A DNA stretch of 64,000 nt from Calditrichaceae bacterium (GTDB taxonomy: Bacteria > Calditrichota > Calditrichia > RBG-13-44-9 > J075), in assembly GCA_013360445.1 (NCBI GenBank), contig JABWBP010000010.1, forward strand, positions 62,001-126,000, written 5' to 3'. The number at the start of each line of letters is the position of its first letter. Position 1 is the stretch's first letter. Below are positions 16,954 to 25,047 of this stretch, one piece after another. The notes under the pieces are model-generated. The model did no database searches. It was given only the letters and a program-made list of their open reading frames with translations, and was not told the origin of the DNA. A program made the position numbers and the translations under genes.

Positions 16954-18060
16954 TCAGGATAGCAGGTTTTGAAGGGCATTCGAATCCAATTTCATAAACC
17001 CGCCTTCCCCTCCCCTGCGCACGGCGATGATCTCGCCCATAATGCTCACCGCAATCTCCTCCGGGGTCAGCGCCCCGATGTTCAAACCCACCGGCGCGTG
17101 AATTTCCCGGATTCGACTCAAAGGAATCCCCTTTTCATACAGATTTTTATAGATCAGCAGGCTTTTCCGTTTGCTGCCCAGCAGGCCGAGGTAGCGCGCC
17201 GGAGTGCGCAGGGCCGCCTGCAGGGCGACATCATCGTGGCGGTGTCCCCGGGTGGCGATCACGATAAAGGTATTGAGATTCACGGATACCTGCCCTAAGC
17301 CCTCCTCGTAGTCCGCTGCGATGGTTCGGAACGCTTCCGGAAAGCGTTCCGGGTTGGCAAAGTCCTCCCGGTCGTCGATGATGATGATGCGATAGCCCAG
17401 GGTCGCCGCCAGGGAGGAAACCGCTTTGCCCACGTGTCCCCCGCCCATGATGATCAGCGTGGGCGGGGTGGTAAAACCTTCCACAAAAATTTCCGCTGCG
17501 CCGGAGGTTTGCAAATACTCATTCTCTCCCAGCGCCGCCAGCCGCCGCCCGGCTTTGAGCACTTCTGCCTCGATTTCCCGGTTTTCCGGGGAAGCAAAGG
17601 TTTCCCCGTCTTCGTACACTAACAGTTTGCTGCCCGCCGGGGGGTCGCCGCCCGAACCGGCTTTGACCACGGTAGCCAGGGCGAGGGGTTTCCCGCCTGC
17701 GATTGCCTCAAGAATCGGAAGCATAAAAGGGAGAACGGCGTCGCCGGGATAAACCGGCTCGATCCAGAAATACATGGTTCCGCCGCATACCAGCCCATCT
17801 TCTGCAGCCAGTTCTTCATTGAGGGTATAGGAACGGAATTGAGGCGGTTCCTTTTTACGCAGCATTTCTGTAGCAATCGCCCAGATATCCCCTTCCACGC
17901 AGCCGCCGCCCAGGGTGCCGATGGCGCTGCCGTCGGCGCGGATGAGCATTTTAGCGCCCGGCTTTTGGGGAGTAGAACCTTTGCAGCGCACCACCGTGGC
18001 GAGCGCGAAGGGCTGGTTTTGAGAGATCAGCTTGACAGCTTCGGTATAAATTTCTTGCAT
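16954..18060 (-). CDS. xdhC: XdhC/CoxI-family molybdenum cofactor maturation protein
   Basis: 368 residues. N-terminal XdhC_CoxI domain with 'VRCKGSTPQKPGAKML' and 'IGTLGGGCVEGDIW', then a C-terminal Rossmann domain with 'LIIMGGGHVGKAVSSLA' and 'IIIDDREDFANPERFPEA'. The family binds molybdenum cofactor, promotes its sulfuration and delivers it to xanthine-dehydrogenase-type apoenzymes. The gene sits between the large hydroxylase subunit (68 bp upstream) and the SsnA-like gene (30 bp downstream), consistent with one transcript. The AGGATGA before ATG is a plausible ribosome site. YqeB/SelD partners expected of the selenium-dependent subtype are not in this window, so a standard sulfurated cofactor remains equally possible. 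Confidence 0.88.
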   Translation of the reverse strand: MQEIYTEAVKLISQNQPFALATVVRCKGSTPQKPGAKMLIRADGSAIGTLGGGCVEGDIWAIATEMLRKKEPPQFRSYTLNEELAAEDGLVCGGTMYFWIEPVYPGDAVLPFMLPILEAIAGGKPLALATVVKAGSGGDPPAGSKLLVYEDGETFASPENREIEAEVLKAGRRLAALGENEYLQTSGAAEIFVEGFTTPPTLIIMGGGHVGKAVSSLAATLGYRIIIIDDREDFANPERFPEAFRTIAADYEEGLGQVSVNLNTFIVIATRGHRHDDVALQAALRTPARYLGLLGSKRKSLLIYKNLYEKGIPLSRIREIHAPVGLNIGALTPEEIAVSIMGEIIAVRRGGEGGFMKLDSNALQNLLS

Positions 18061-18128
18061 TCATCCTATTTTCGTAAATCAGTAATTCAATGGTAAGTCG
18101 CGGTTTCACCGTTTGTCTCACTAAGTTC

Positions 18129-20438
18129 TTATAATTTTTCTTCCATAGATGCCGGGAGCAACTTCCTCACAGGAAGCCATGTTTCCCCGGAATACAACTC
18201 CATCAACACCCGCTCCGGGGTCATCGGCGCGTGAAAACTGAATTCCTTTTGGGGGCGGAACGCCTTCATGGCCTCCCGCAGGGCGAAGAAGACCCCGATG
18301 CCGTACATCAACGGCGGCTCCCCCACCGCCTTGGAGCCGTAAGGCCCCCAGGGATTTTCCGCATCTTCCAACAGCGTAACTTGCAGATCGTCGGGCATGA
18401 AATAGACTTCCGGCACTTTGTAGCTGGCCAGGGCGTTGGAGAGCAGCCGGCCTTTTTCATCGAATTGCAAATCTTCCATGGTCATCCAGCCCAGGCCCTG
18501 CGCCAGCCCGCCTTCGATCTGCCCTAAATCCACTAAGCGGTTGAGGGGGCGGCAGAGATCGTGTACCAGTTTAACCGCGTCGATCTCGTAAGTGCCGCGC
18601 AGGCAGTCCACCGTGACTTCGATAATCGCCGCGCCGTACACGTGGTAGGCAAAGGGATGCCCTTTCTCCCTGGTTTTGTCGAAACCGATCTGCGGGGTGG
18701 CGTAAAAGGCGTGGGCGGAGAGTGAGACGCGGGAGAAGTATGCCGACTGCACCAGCCGTTTCCAGTCCCAGCCGGTTTCCTTTCCATTATATAATATCTT
18801 TTCTCCCGCGATGGCGATATTCTCCGGCTCTTTCAGCTTCAAATCCCGGGCTGCCAGGCTTTTCAAACGCTCCAGAATTTGAGCAACCGCGCTCATGGTC
18901 GCTTTCCCGTAAAGATCGGCGGAGGCACTGGCGGCAGTAGGGGACATATTGGCGATCCGGGTGGTGTTAGTGCTCTCGACCCTGATACGCTCTTCCCCGA
19001 TGCCAAAACTTCGCGCGGCGATGTCGGCGATTTTGGTATTAAGCCCCTGGCCCATCTCCACCCCGCCGGTAGTGACGCTCACGCTGCCGTCGGTGTACAC
19101 GTGCACTAACGCGCTGCCCTGGTTCATGAACGTGGCGGTAAAAGAGATGCCGAAACAGATCGGCATCACCGCGAACCCTTTTTTGACCTCGAAATGCTCG
19201 CGGTTGAACTGCTCGACTCCCCGGCGGATTTCCGAAAGATGATATTTTTCCTCCGCCGTTTGCCAGGTAATCTGCGCCCGGGCCTGTTCGGCAACCTGCC
19301 CATAGGGGAACTCGTCGCCGTCTTGGAGCAAATTTTTGCGCTGAATCTCTTCGCGCGGCATTCCTGACGCTTCCGCGGCTTTGGCGATGGCGCTTTCGAT
19401 GACGAACATCGCCTGCGGGCCGCCGAATCCCCGGAAGGCGGTGAAAGGAGGCAGGTTGGTGCGGCAGGAGGCGGCAAAGATGCGCACGTTAGGAATGAAA
19501 TAGGCGTTGGCGCTGTGGAAAAGGGTGCGCTCTAAAATCGCGGGGGACAAATCCGCGGTCGCCCCGGCGTTTTGATAGTGTTTCGCTTCGTAGGCCAGGA
19601 TTTTGCCCTCCCTGCTCAGCCCGATCTTGAAATCCGAAGAATAGGGGTGGCGCTTGCCGGTCATTTTCAGATCTTCGTGGCGGGAGAGCAGCAGCTCCAC
19701 CGGCTTTTGGGTGTGCCAGGCGGCCAGCGCGGCCAGGCAGGCCCAGGCGGTGGCCTGGTCTTCTTTTCCCCCGAATCCCCCGCCTAACCGCTTCACTTCC
19801 ACTTCGATGTTATGGTTTGCGAGGCCCAGCACTTTTGCGGCGTGTTTCTGCACCGCGTAAGGGCTTTGGGTGGAAGAAAAAATTTTGAGAGTTCCGCCCT
19901 CCTGCGGCAGCGCCCGCGCCGCCTGGGTTTCCAGATAGAGGTGTTCCTGCCCGCCGATCTCGCAGCGGCCTTCCACTACCACGTCGCACTTCTCCCAGGC
20001 GGCGTCAACGTCGCCGAGGGAAAAAGTGCGGGCGGGGCCGATGATTTCCCCGCGCGCGAACGCTTCCCGGGGATCGGTGATAGGCGGGAGTTCCTCGATT
20101 TCCACGGCGATTTTTTTCAGCGCTTTGCGCACGATGTCCGGGTCTTTCCCCACCACCAGCGCCAGCGGCTGGCCGATGTAGCTCACTTTCCCCGCCGCTA
20201 ACAGCGGTTCGTCCTGAATGAGCGGGCCGATTTGATTTTCCCCGGGAATATCCCCCGCGCTCAGCACGGCGACGATCCCCTCCAGCGCCAGCGTGCCGGC
20301 AAAATCCAGGCGGAGAATCTTCCCGTGCGCAATCGGGGAGGAAAACACCGCAGCGTGCAGCATGTCCGCCGGCCGGGGCAAATCCCCGAGGTATTGGGAT
20401 TCGCCCCGGGTATGCAGGGCAGCGTCGATGTGCTTCAT
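18129..20438 (-). CDS. xdhB: Molybdopterin-binding subunit of a xanthine dehydrogenase-type hydroxylase
   Basis: 769 residues from the ATG at 20438, chosen because AAGGAA lies upstream and the protein then starts close to the family consensus ('RGESQYLGDLP'); the frame stays open to 20537. Aldehyde-oxidase a/b hammerhead domain first (~1-110), then the Mo-cofactor domain. Markers: 'GGGFGGKED', 'TAFRGFGGPQA', and 'GSKAVGEPPLMYGIG' with the catalytic Glu. The Glu in GGKE and the Arg in AFRGFGG correspond to bovine XDH Glu802 and Arg880, which bind purines and are replaced in aldehyde oxidases, so a purine or similar N-heterocycle is the likely substrate. It partners the FAD/2Fe-2S protein encoded upstream. 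Confidence 0.9.
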   Translation of the reverse strand: MKHIDAALHTRGESQYLGDLPRPADMLHAAVFSSPIAHGKILRLDFAGTLALEGIVAVLSAGDIPGENQIGPLIQDEPLLAAGKVSYIGQPLALVVGKDPDIVRKALKKIAVEIEELPPITDPREAFARGEIIGPARTFSLGDVDAAWEKCDVVVEGRCEIGGQEHLYLETQAARALPQEGGTLKIFSSTQSPYAVQKHAAKVLGLANHNIEVEVKRLGGGFGGKEDQATAWACLAALAAWHTQKPVELLLSRHEDLKMTGKRHPYSSDFKIGLSREGKILAYEAKHYQNAGATADLSPAILERTLFHSANAYFIPNVRIFAASCRTNLPPFTAFRGFGGPQAMFVIESAIAKAAEASGMPREEIQRKNLLQDGDEFPYGQVAEQARAQITWQTAEEKYHLSEIRRGVEQFNREHFEVKKGFAVMPICFGISFTATFMNQGSALVHVYTDGSVSVTTGGVEMGQGLNTKIADIAARSFGIGEERIRVESTNTTRIANMSPTAASASADLYGKATMSAVAQILERLKSLAARDLKLKEPENIAIAGEKILYNGKETGWDWKRLVQSAYFSRVSLSAHAFYATPQIGFDKTREKGHPFAYHVYGAAIIEVTVDCLRGTYEIDAVKLVHDLCRPLNRLVDLGQIEGGLAQGLGWMTMEDLQFDEKGRLLSNALASYKVPEVYFMPDDLQVTLLEDAENPWGPYGSKAVGEPPLMYGIGVFFALREAMKAFRPQKEFSFHAPMTPERVLMELYSGETWLPVRKLLPASMEEKL

Positions 20439-20673
20439 GGCCGGGTTCCTTACTTGGAATTTCAACTTACGCTTACCTGTAGTGCTAGTTCTACCAACGG
20501 ACACTCGATCTAACCGCGAATTGACGCGAATAAACACTAATTTCGGCCGGTCTTGATCCTATAGTTATTCGCAGTACGCTTTATTTCAAGGGGGCTATCT
20601 GGCCCAAAGGCTCATAATTCCTGGCTTTTTCCCATAAAATATTCAATTTACAATTCCGTAAAACCGGCTGATC

Positions 20674-20958
20674 TCAGGCATTGGCGGCCTCAATTTTCAG
20701 ATTCCCAAAAACTTCCTCAGGCGTCTTGCCGGTTATTTCCATATAAACCGCATCAGGGCATATCTCGATCTCTTTACTCCAGGCGATTTGCCCGCTGCTA
20801 CCGATGGACACCATTTGAAAATTTTTATAATCATTCCACAAAGAGAAAACCCTCCTTCCTGCCAGGGCAGAAAGATCGACTTCTCCCTCCACTCCGTCGG
20901 AGTATTTCACCCATAGTTTATAATTTTCTAAGGCTTTTATTTGAATTGGTTTAAACAT
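20674..20958 (-). CDS. DUF2442 protein
   Basis: 94 residues with the DUF2442 pattern: 'ENYKLWVKYSDGVEGEVDLS', a central 'FSLWNDYKNFQMV' and a C-terminal 'IAWSKEIEICPDAVYM'. Members often occur beside DUF4160 proteins in small toxin-antitoxin-like pairs, but no partner is present here. It lies between the two hydroxylase subunit genes, 29 bp after the small subunit stop, with 235 bp before the large-subunit start. AGGAATAA is a weak ribosome site upstream. Function unknown; it is probably an insertion rather than a hydroxylase component. Confidence 0.75.
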   Translation of the reverse strand: MFKPIQIKALENYKLWVKYSDGVEGEVDLSALAGRRVFSLWNDYKNFQMVSIGSSGQIAWSKEIEICPDAVYMEITGKTPEEVFGNLKIEAANA

Positions 20959-20987
20959 TAAGATTTATTCCTATCCGGTTACTTTTT

Positions 20988-22436
20988 TCAGGTAATGAGG
21001 CCACTTTCCAGTAACTCCCTTACTATTACATACCCCGGATAAAGTTTGGCAAAATGCGCAAACAGCAACTGCCGGGTGAGCAGACGCTTGTATTCTGCGG
21101 AACCGCGAACGTCGCTGATGGGGGAAATCTCCTGTTGGGCGATCGCTGCCGCCTGCACGATGGTCTCCGGGGTGATTTCTTTTTCAGCTAAGAATTCGCA
21201 GGTGCGGCGCAGGAACAGGGGAATTGGGGCTACCCCGCCCAGGCTCAAATTCACTTTTTGAATGACCCGCTCTCCGGCGGTGATCTGGATGGCGCTGTTC
21301 ACGCTGGCAATGTCGAGACATTTGCGCTTGGAGACTTTCTCGAAATTGACCCGCGCCGAGCGGGAAGGTTTCGGGAACACGATTTCAGTAACGATTTCCG
21401 CGGGCTTCTTCGCAAGCTGTTTGTATCCTTTGTAGAATCCGGCCAGGGGAAGCTTGCGCGATTTTTGCCCGTTTTTCAGGGTCAAAGAGGTATCCAGCAC
21501 CAGCAGCAAAATAGTCATATCCCCGATGGGCGAGGCGTTGACGATATTGCCCCCTAAGGTGGCGCGGTTGCGGATTTGCCAGGAAGCGTTCCGGTGCATG
21601 TAGGATCGAATTTCCGGGATCGCCTGTTGCACCAGCGGATGGGCGGCAAATTCCTCGAAGGTGGTTAATGCCCCGGCATGGATTTCCCCCTTCTCTTCAA
21701 AAACCCCTTTCATTTCCGGGTGCAGGTTCAGTACCTCTACCCGCATATCCGGCAGCGTCTCGCCGCGCTGCACGTACAGATCCGTTCCCCCCGCGATGAA
21801 GACTTCCGGCTTCTGCCGGCCGTTGGCAGAGGAAGGGAATTGGATTTTCCGCAATCTCTCCGGAATCTCCCGGAAATACTCCGGCAGCATTCCCCCGGCA
21901 ATCATCAGGGCGATGTTTTCCGATGGGCTGCCGCTGCTCCCCAGTTGTGCAGCATCCCTGATAACCAATTCCCCGGCGCGTTTCAGCGAGGCGTAACCGG
22001 TGCAGCGGCAGAGGTGGCCGCTGAGCGCGTATTTGACATCTTCAGCGCTGAGCGCGGCGCCCTTTTCCATCAGCCGGGCGGTGAGGGAAACCACGATGCC
22101 GGGAGTGCAGAACCCGCACTGGGCGGCGCCTTCGGAAACAATCGCATCCTGCACCGGGGAGAGGCGTTGCATGTTCAATCCCTCCACGGTTACCAGGTGC
22201 TTGCCGGCCAGCTCGCCCAGGGGCAGCAGGCAGGAAGTTACCGGGGTATAACGAACCTCGCCGCCGCTCAACTCCCCCACCAGCGCCGCGCAGGCGCCGC
22301 AGTCGCCCTCTTTGCAGCCCTCCTTGGTTCCCATCAGCATTTCCCGGCGGCGCAGGAAATCTAACACTAACATGCCCGGCGGTTCAGTAGCCTCGATTTC
22401 CCGCCGGTTCAACAAAAAACGGATGGGAGAAAACAT
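20988..22436 (-). CDS. xdhA: Fused 2Fe-2S/FAD subunit of the xanthine dehydrogenase-type hydroxylase
   Basis: 482 residues from the ATG at 22436, which has AAAGGAAG upstream; the frame stays open to 22583 but that extension looks non-coding. The N-terminal ferredoxin holds 'GCKEGDCGAC' plus a Cys near 70 (first 2Fe-2S), then the [2Fe-2S]-binding domain with 'QCGFCTPG' and 'LCRCTGY'. Next is a PCMH-type FAD domain with 'FIAGGTDLYVQRGE' and 'RNRATLGGNIVNASPIGD', and a CO-dehydrogenase flavoprotein C-terminal domain. This is the XdhA layout, with both redox modules in one chain passing electrons from the molybdenum centre to FAD and NAD+. It is the first gene of the minus-strand operon running to 13210. 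Confidence 0.9.
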   Translation of the reverse strand: MFSPIRFLLNRREIEATEPPGMLVLDFLRRREMLMGTKEGCKEGDCGACAALVGELSGGEVRYTPVTSCLLPLGELAGKHLVTVEGLNMQRLSPVQDAIVSEGAAQCGFCTPGIVVSLTARLMEKGAALSAEDVKYALSGHLCRCTGYASLKRAGELVIRDAAQLGSSGSPSENIALMIAGGMLPEYFREIPERLRKIQFPSSANGRQKPEVFIAGGTDLYVQRGETLPDMRVEVLNLHPEMKGVFEEKGEIHAGALTTFEEFAAHPLVQQAIPEIRSYMHRNASWQIRNRATLGGNIVNASPIGDMTILLLVLDTSLTLKNGQKSRKLPLAGFYKGYKQLAKKPAEIVTEIVFPKPSRSARVNFEKVSKRKCLDIASVNSAIQITAGERVIQKVNLSLGGVAPIPLFLRRTCEFLAEKEITPETIVQAAAIAQQEISPISDVRGSAEYKRLLTRQLLFAHFAKLYPGYVIVRELLESGLIT

Positions 22437-22637
22437 ACCTGCTTCCTTTCCGGTTCTAAGCTTGAATAGAGTATAAATGGGCAGGCCACGAAATGCAATA
22501 GAAAAGTGGAGGCGGAATAAGAGTTTAGGAGCGGGAGAGCAGGAGAGCAAATGTCTTCCGCTATCGCTGCCGCGGGAACGCATTACAAAAAACAGGGGTA
22601 AAACCAGTTCTCAAATTTTTTTTCCGGAAAAAAGTTA

Positions 22638-22654
22638 ACTTTGCATTGCAAAGT
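22638..22654. promoter_or_regulatory. Perfect 17-bp palindrome, probable operator of the winged-helix regulator
   Basis: ACTTTGCATTGCAAAGT is a perfect palindrome around a central T. It lies 46 bp upstream of the start of the membrane protein gene that overlaps the regulator gene. The same core recurs at 23834-23850, just beyond the regulator gene. A TTGACA-like hexamer follows at 22660-22665. Confidence 0.6.
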
Positions 22655-22700
22655 ATTTTTTGACAGCATAAATTGCTCCCCCATTAATAAGGAGATGTAC

Positions 22701-23360
22701 ATGATTGCCAATCATATCCACCATGCGCTGGCCCAGGTGCGGGAGTTGCAGCAGAAAATTTTGGAAAACCAACGCTTCAAGGGCTACTCCGGAAGGGCGC
22801 GGGCGATATGCGGCTGCGTGGCGCTGCTGGCTGCTTTTATTATGAACTCTTCGTTTTTCCCCCAGAATCCCCGCTCTCACGTGCTGGGATGGGGCGTGGT
22901 GGCGTTGTTCGGAATCCTGTTGAACTTTGGCGCGTTAATCCATTGGTTCCTGTTCGATCCCCGGGTAAAGCGGAATATTCGCAAGCTAAAACCCACCCTG
23001 GATGCCCTGCCGGCCATCCTGGTGGGGGCGGTAATGACCGTTACCATGCTGCACAACGGTCTCCCCCAATACCTTTTTGGAATCTGGATGAGCCTGTTTG
23101 GGCTGGCCAACCTCGCCTCCCGCCACGTGCTGCCAAAAAGAATCTGGATGGTCGGCGTTTATTATATCGCGTGCGGTTCCATTTTTCTTTTATTTCCCAA
23201 CGTCTCCTTCCCCAATCCCTGGCCAATCGGCACGGTCTTTTTCGTGGGCGAATGGGCGGGGGGAATCATTCTTCATTTCGACGACCTCCAAAATCTTTCC
23301 GCCAGTGATATTTTAACCATTTTCAACGCGAAGGAGAGTAAGCATGTCCAGCATATATGA
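22701..23360 (+). CDS. Multi-pass membrane protein coupled to a winged-helix regulator
   Basis: 219 residues from the ATG at 22701, chosen because AAGGAG lies six bases upstream; longer starts lack this. After a charged helical N-terminus ('ALAQVRELQQKILENQRF') there are about six hydrophobic segments (~33-52, 62-82, 104-122, 126-140, 150-168, 175-190) and a short cytoplasmic tail. I recognise no family motif or enzyme signature. Its stop overlaps the start of the next gene by 17 bp, so the two are probably translationally coupled. The overlap and the palindromic sites around the pair suggest that the membrane protein and the regulator work together. Confidence 0.75.
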   Translation: MIANHIHHALAQVRELQQKILENQRFKGYSGRARAICGCVALLAAFIMNSSFFPQNPRSHVLGWGVVALFGILLNFGALIHWFLFDPRVKRNIRKLKPTLDALPAILVGAVMTVTMLHNGLPQYLFGIWMSLFGLANLASRHVLPKRIWMVGVYYIACGSIFLLFPNVSFPNPWPIGTVFFVGEWAGGIILHFDDLQNLSASDILTIFNAKESKHVQHI

Positions 23361-23727
23361 TAATCCCTACACCGCGCTGAAGACCATCTTCCACGAACCC
23401 AACCGGCTGGCGATCATGTCCGCGTTATGCAGTTCCGCCGATGGGCTGACGTTCAAGGAGTTGAAGGAATCCTGCGAGTTGACCGACGGCAACCTGAGCC
23501 GCCACCTGAAAGCGTTAGAAGAAGCGCAGGTGATCTTGATCGAGAAGAAATTCATCGGCGCCAAGCCCCGCACCACGGTGGTGTTGACCGATATAGGGCG
23601 GGAAAGTTTTGTCGATTATCTGAAGGCCCTGGAAGAGGTGCTGAAAAAAGCCGCCGAGGCCGTGGCCGCCGGCGGCGAGGAAGGAATTTCCCTGCCTCTG
23701 GCCTGGATCAAACCGGCAAACGCCTGA
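23344..23727 (+). CDS. Winged-helix transcriptional regulator (ArsR/MarR-like, HTH_34 type)
   Basis: 127 residues. Helices around 'HEPNRLAIMSAL', 'LTFKELKESCELTDGNLSRHL' (recognition helix region) and a beta wing 'ILIEKKFIGAKPRTTVVLTD' form a winged helix; a C-terminal helix ('YLKALEEVLKKAAEAV') probably makes the dimer. Such regulators bind short palindromes as dimers. Two near-identical palindromes flank this gene pair, one before the membrane-protein start and one 107 bp after the regulator stop, which supports autoregulation. It overlaps the upstream gene by 17 bp. No metal-binding cysteines are evident, so the cue may be protein contact with the membrane partner. Confidence 0.85.
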   Translation: MSSIYDNPYTALKTIFHEPNRLAIMSALCSSADGLTFKELKESCELTDGNLSRHLKALEEAQVILIEKKFIGAKPRTTVVLTDIGRESFVDYLKALEEVLKKAAEAVAAGGEEGISLPLAWIKPANA

Positions 23728-24200
23728 AATACATCGGGGCCGATTTTGAAAACAGAGCCGCAGCGTTTTTAGGTAAATATCCCCGGGGAAAATTTAGTAT
23801 TTCCTGATGGCGGATATTTTTTTTAGATTTAGCGCTTTGCATTACAAAGCTCTTTGTTTTTTAAATATATTTTGGAGCAAAGAGTAACCCTGATCAAGAT
23901 GGGATACGGATTGATGTGCGATTTTGGGCCGCTTTTAGCCGTTGAAAAACGGTTTTGGGGGAAAGCCGGGGGAACGGCGGCGCAGAGTTGCCGAGAAAAT
24001 GGCAAAAAAGATTTTTCCGGGAATGTGAGCCGGACAATCAAATCGCTTGAGGCGCGCATTTAATTGTTTCGCTCTATGAGCGTAATCGCAAATACCATTA
24101 AATTTAACCCTGTGCGCTATGCACGGGGAATCAGAAGCGTTTGTCTGGCAGGCGCTCGATATAATTCGGAATTTACCAACGTTTAACACAGAGGTTCGGC
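23728..24200. other. Gap before uppS
   Basis: Apart from the palindrome at 23834-23850 and the AT-rich, promoter-like stretch after it, I see no supported feature. A 69-codon frame from 23854 has no ribosome site and no family resemblance. Confidence 0.5.
23834..23850. promoter_or_regulatory. Second copy of the regulator palindrome
   Basis: GCTTTGCATTACAAAGC matches the 22638-22654 site at 13 of 15 core positions or better and is itself a near-palindrome with one mismatch. It lies 107 bp downstream of the regulator stop and 350 bp before uppS. An AT-rich stretch (TTTTTTAAATATATTTTGG) follows directly and could contain a promoter. Confidence 0.55.
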
Positions 24201-24995
24201 ATGATAGGTATGATGAAAAAGCCTTCTTCCAGGCTGGATGAATTGCAAGGATTACTGGATCGGGGACACGAACTGCCGCAACACGTGGCGATCATTATGG
24301 ACGGAAACGGAAGATGGGCAAAACGCCGCGCCCTGCCCCGCGCCGCCGGCCATCGGGAAGGGGTAAAATCGGTGCGCAGCGTGGTGGAAGCAGCCGGGGA
24401 GCTGGGAATCGAATTTTTGACCCTTTATACTTTTTCAAAAGAGAACTGGCAGCGCCCCATGGACGAAGTTTCGCTGCTGATGAAACTGTTAGTAACCTCG
24501 CTCAAAAGTGAAATCAACGAGTTGGCGGCAAAAAACGTTCATCTGAACGTACTGGGAGACCTGGACGATTTGCCGCTTTTTGCCCGCGCCGAGTTGATCG
24601 AAGCGATGGAGCGCACCCGACACAATACCGGCCTGAAGTTGAACCTGGCCCTGAGCTATGGGGGGCGAGCGGAAATTGTTGCCGCGGTAAAGGATATTGC
24701 CCGCCGGGTGCGCGACGGGGAATTGTACCTGGAAGATATCGACGAGTACACCATCGGCGAGAGCCTTTATACCCGCAATATGCCCGACCCGGATTTACTC
24801 ATTCGCACCAGCGGGGAACAGCGCATCAGCAATTTCCTGCTCTGGCAGGTCGCTTATGCGGAGATTTATATCACCCGCACCTTGTGGCCGGATTTTCGCA
24901 AAACGGAGTTTTATGAAGCATTGATCAATTACCTGCGCCGGGAGCGGCGTTTCGGAATGGTCAGCGAACAACTTCAGAAAAAAGCGGTTTCCTGA
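24201..24995 (+). CDS. uppS: Isoprenyl transferase (undecaprenyl diphosphate synthase)
   Basis: 264 residues. Cis-prenyltransferase that elongates farnesyl diphosphate with isopentenyl diphosphate to make the C55 lipid carrier for peptidoglycan and other wall polymers. Landmarks: 'HVAIIMDGNGRWA' with the catalytic Asp (~33-37), 'GHREGVKSV', 'FLTLYTFSKENWQRP', and the C-terminal 'DLLIRTSGEQRISNFLLWQ' with the substrate-binding Arg residues and 'AYAEIY'. Length is normal. ATG at 24201 (AGAGG upstream) or 24210 are both possible. folC begins 52 bp downstream on the same strand. Confidence 0.96.
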   Translation: MIGMMKKPSSRLDELQGLLDRGHELPQHVAIIMDGNGRWAKRRALPRAAGHREGVKSVRSVVEAAGELGIEFLTLYTFSKENWQRPMDEVSLLMKLLVTSLKSEINELAAKNVHLNVLGDLDDLPLFARAELIEAMERTRHNTGLKLNLALSYGGRAEIVAAVKDIARRVRDGELYLEDIDEYTIGESLYTRNMPDPDLLIRTSGEQRISNFLLWQVAYAEIYITRTLWPDFRKTEFYEALINYLRRERRFGMVSEQLQKKAVS

Positions 24996-25047
24996 AAATA
25001 ATTTCCATGGCCCGCCTGACCATCAGTCGGGCAGGCAGAATAATTTG

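Noticed and set aside
23854-24063. 69-codon frame between the regulator and uppS
   Set aside because: No ribosome site, no resemblance, and it begins in an AT-rich promoter-like stretch.
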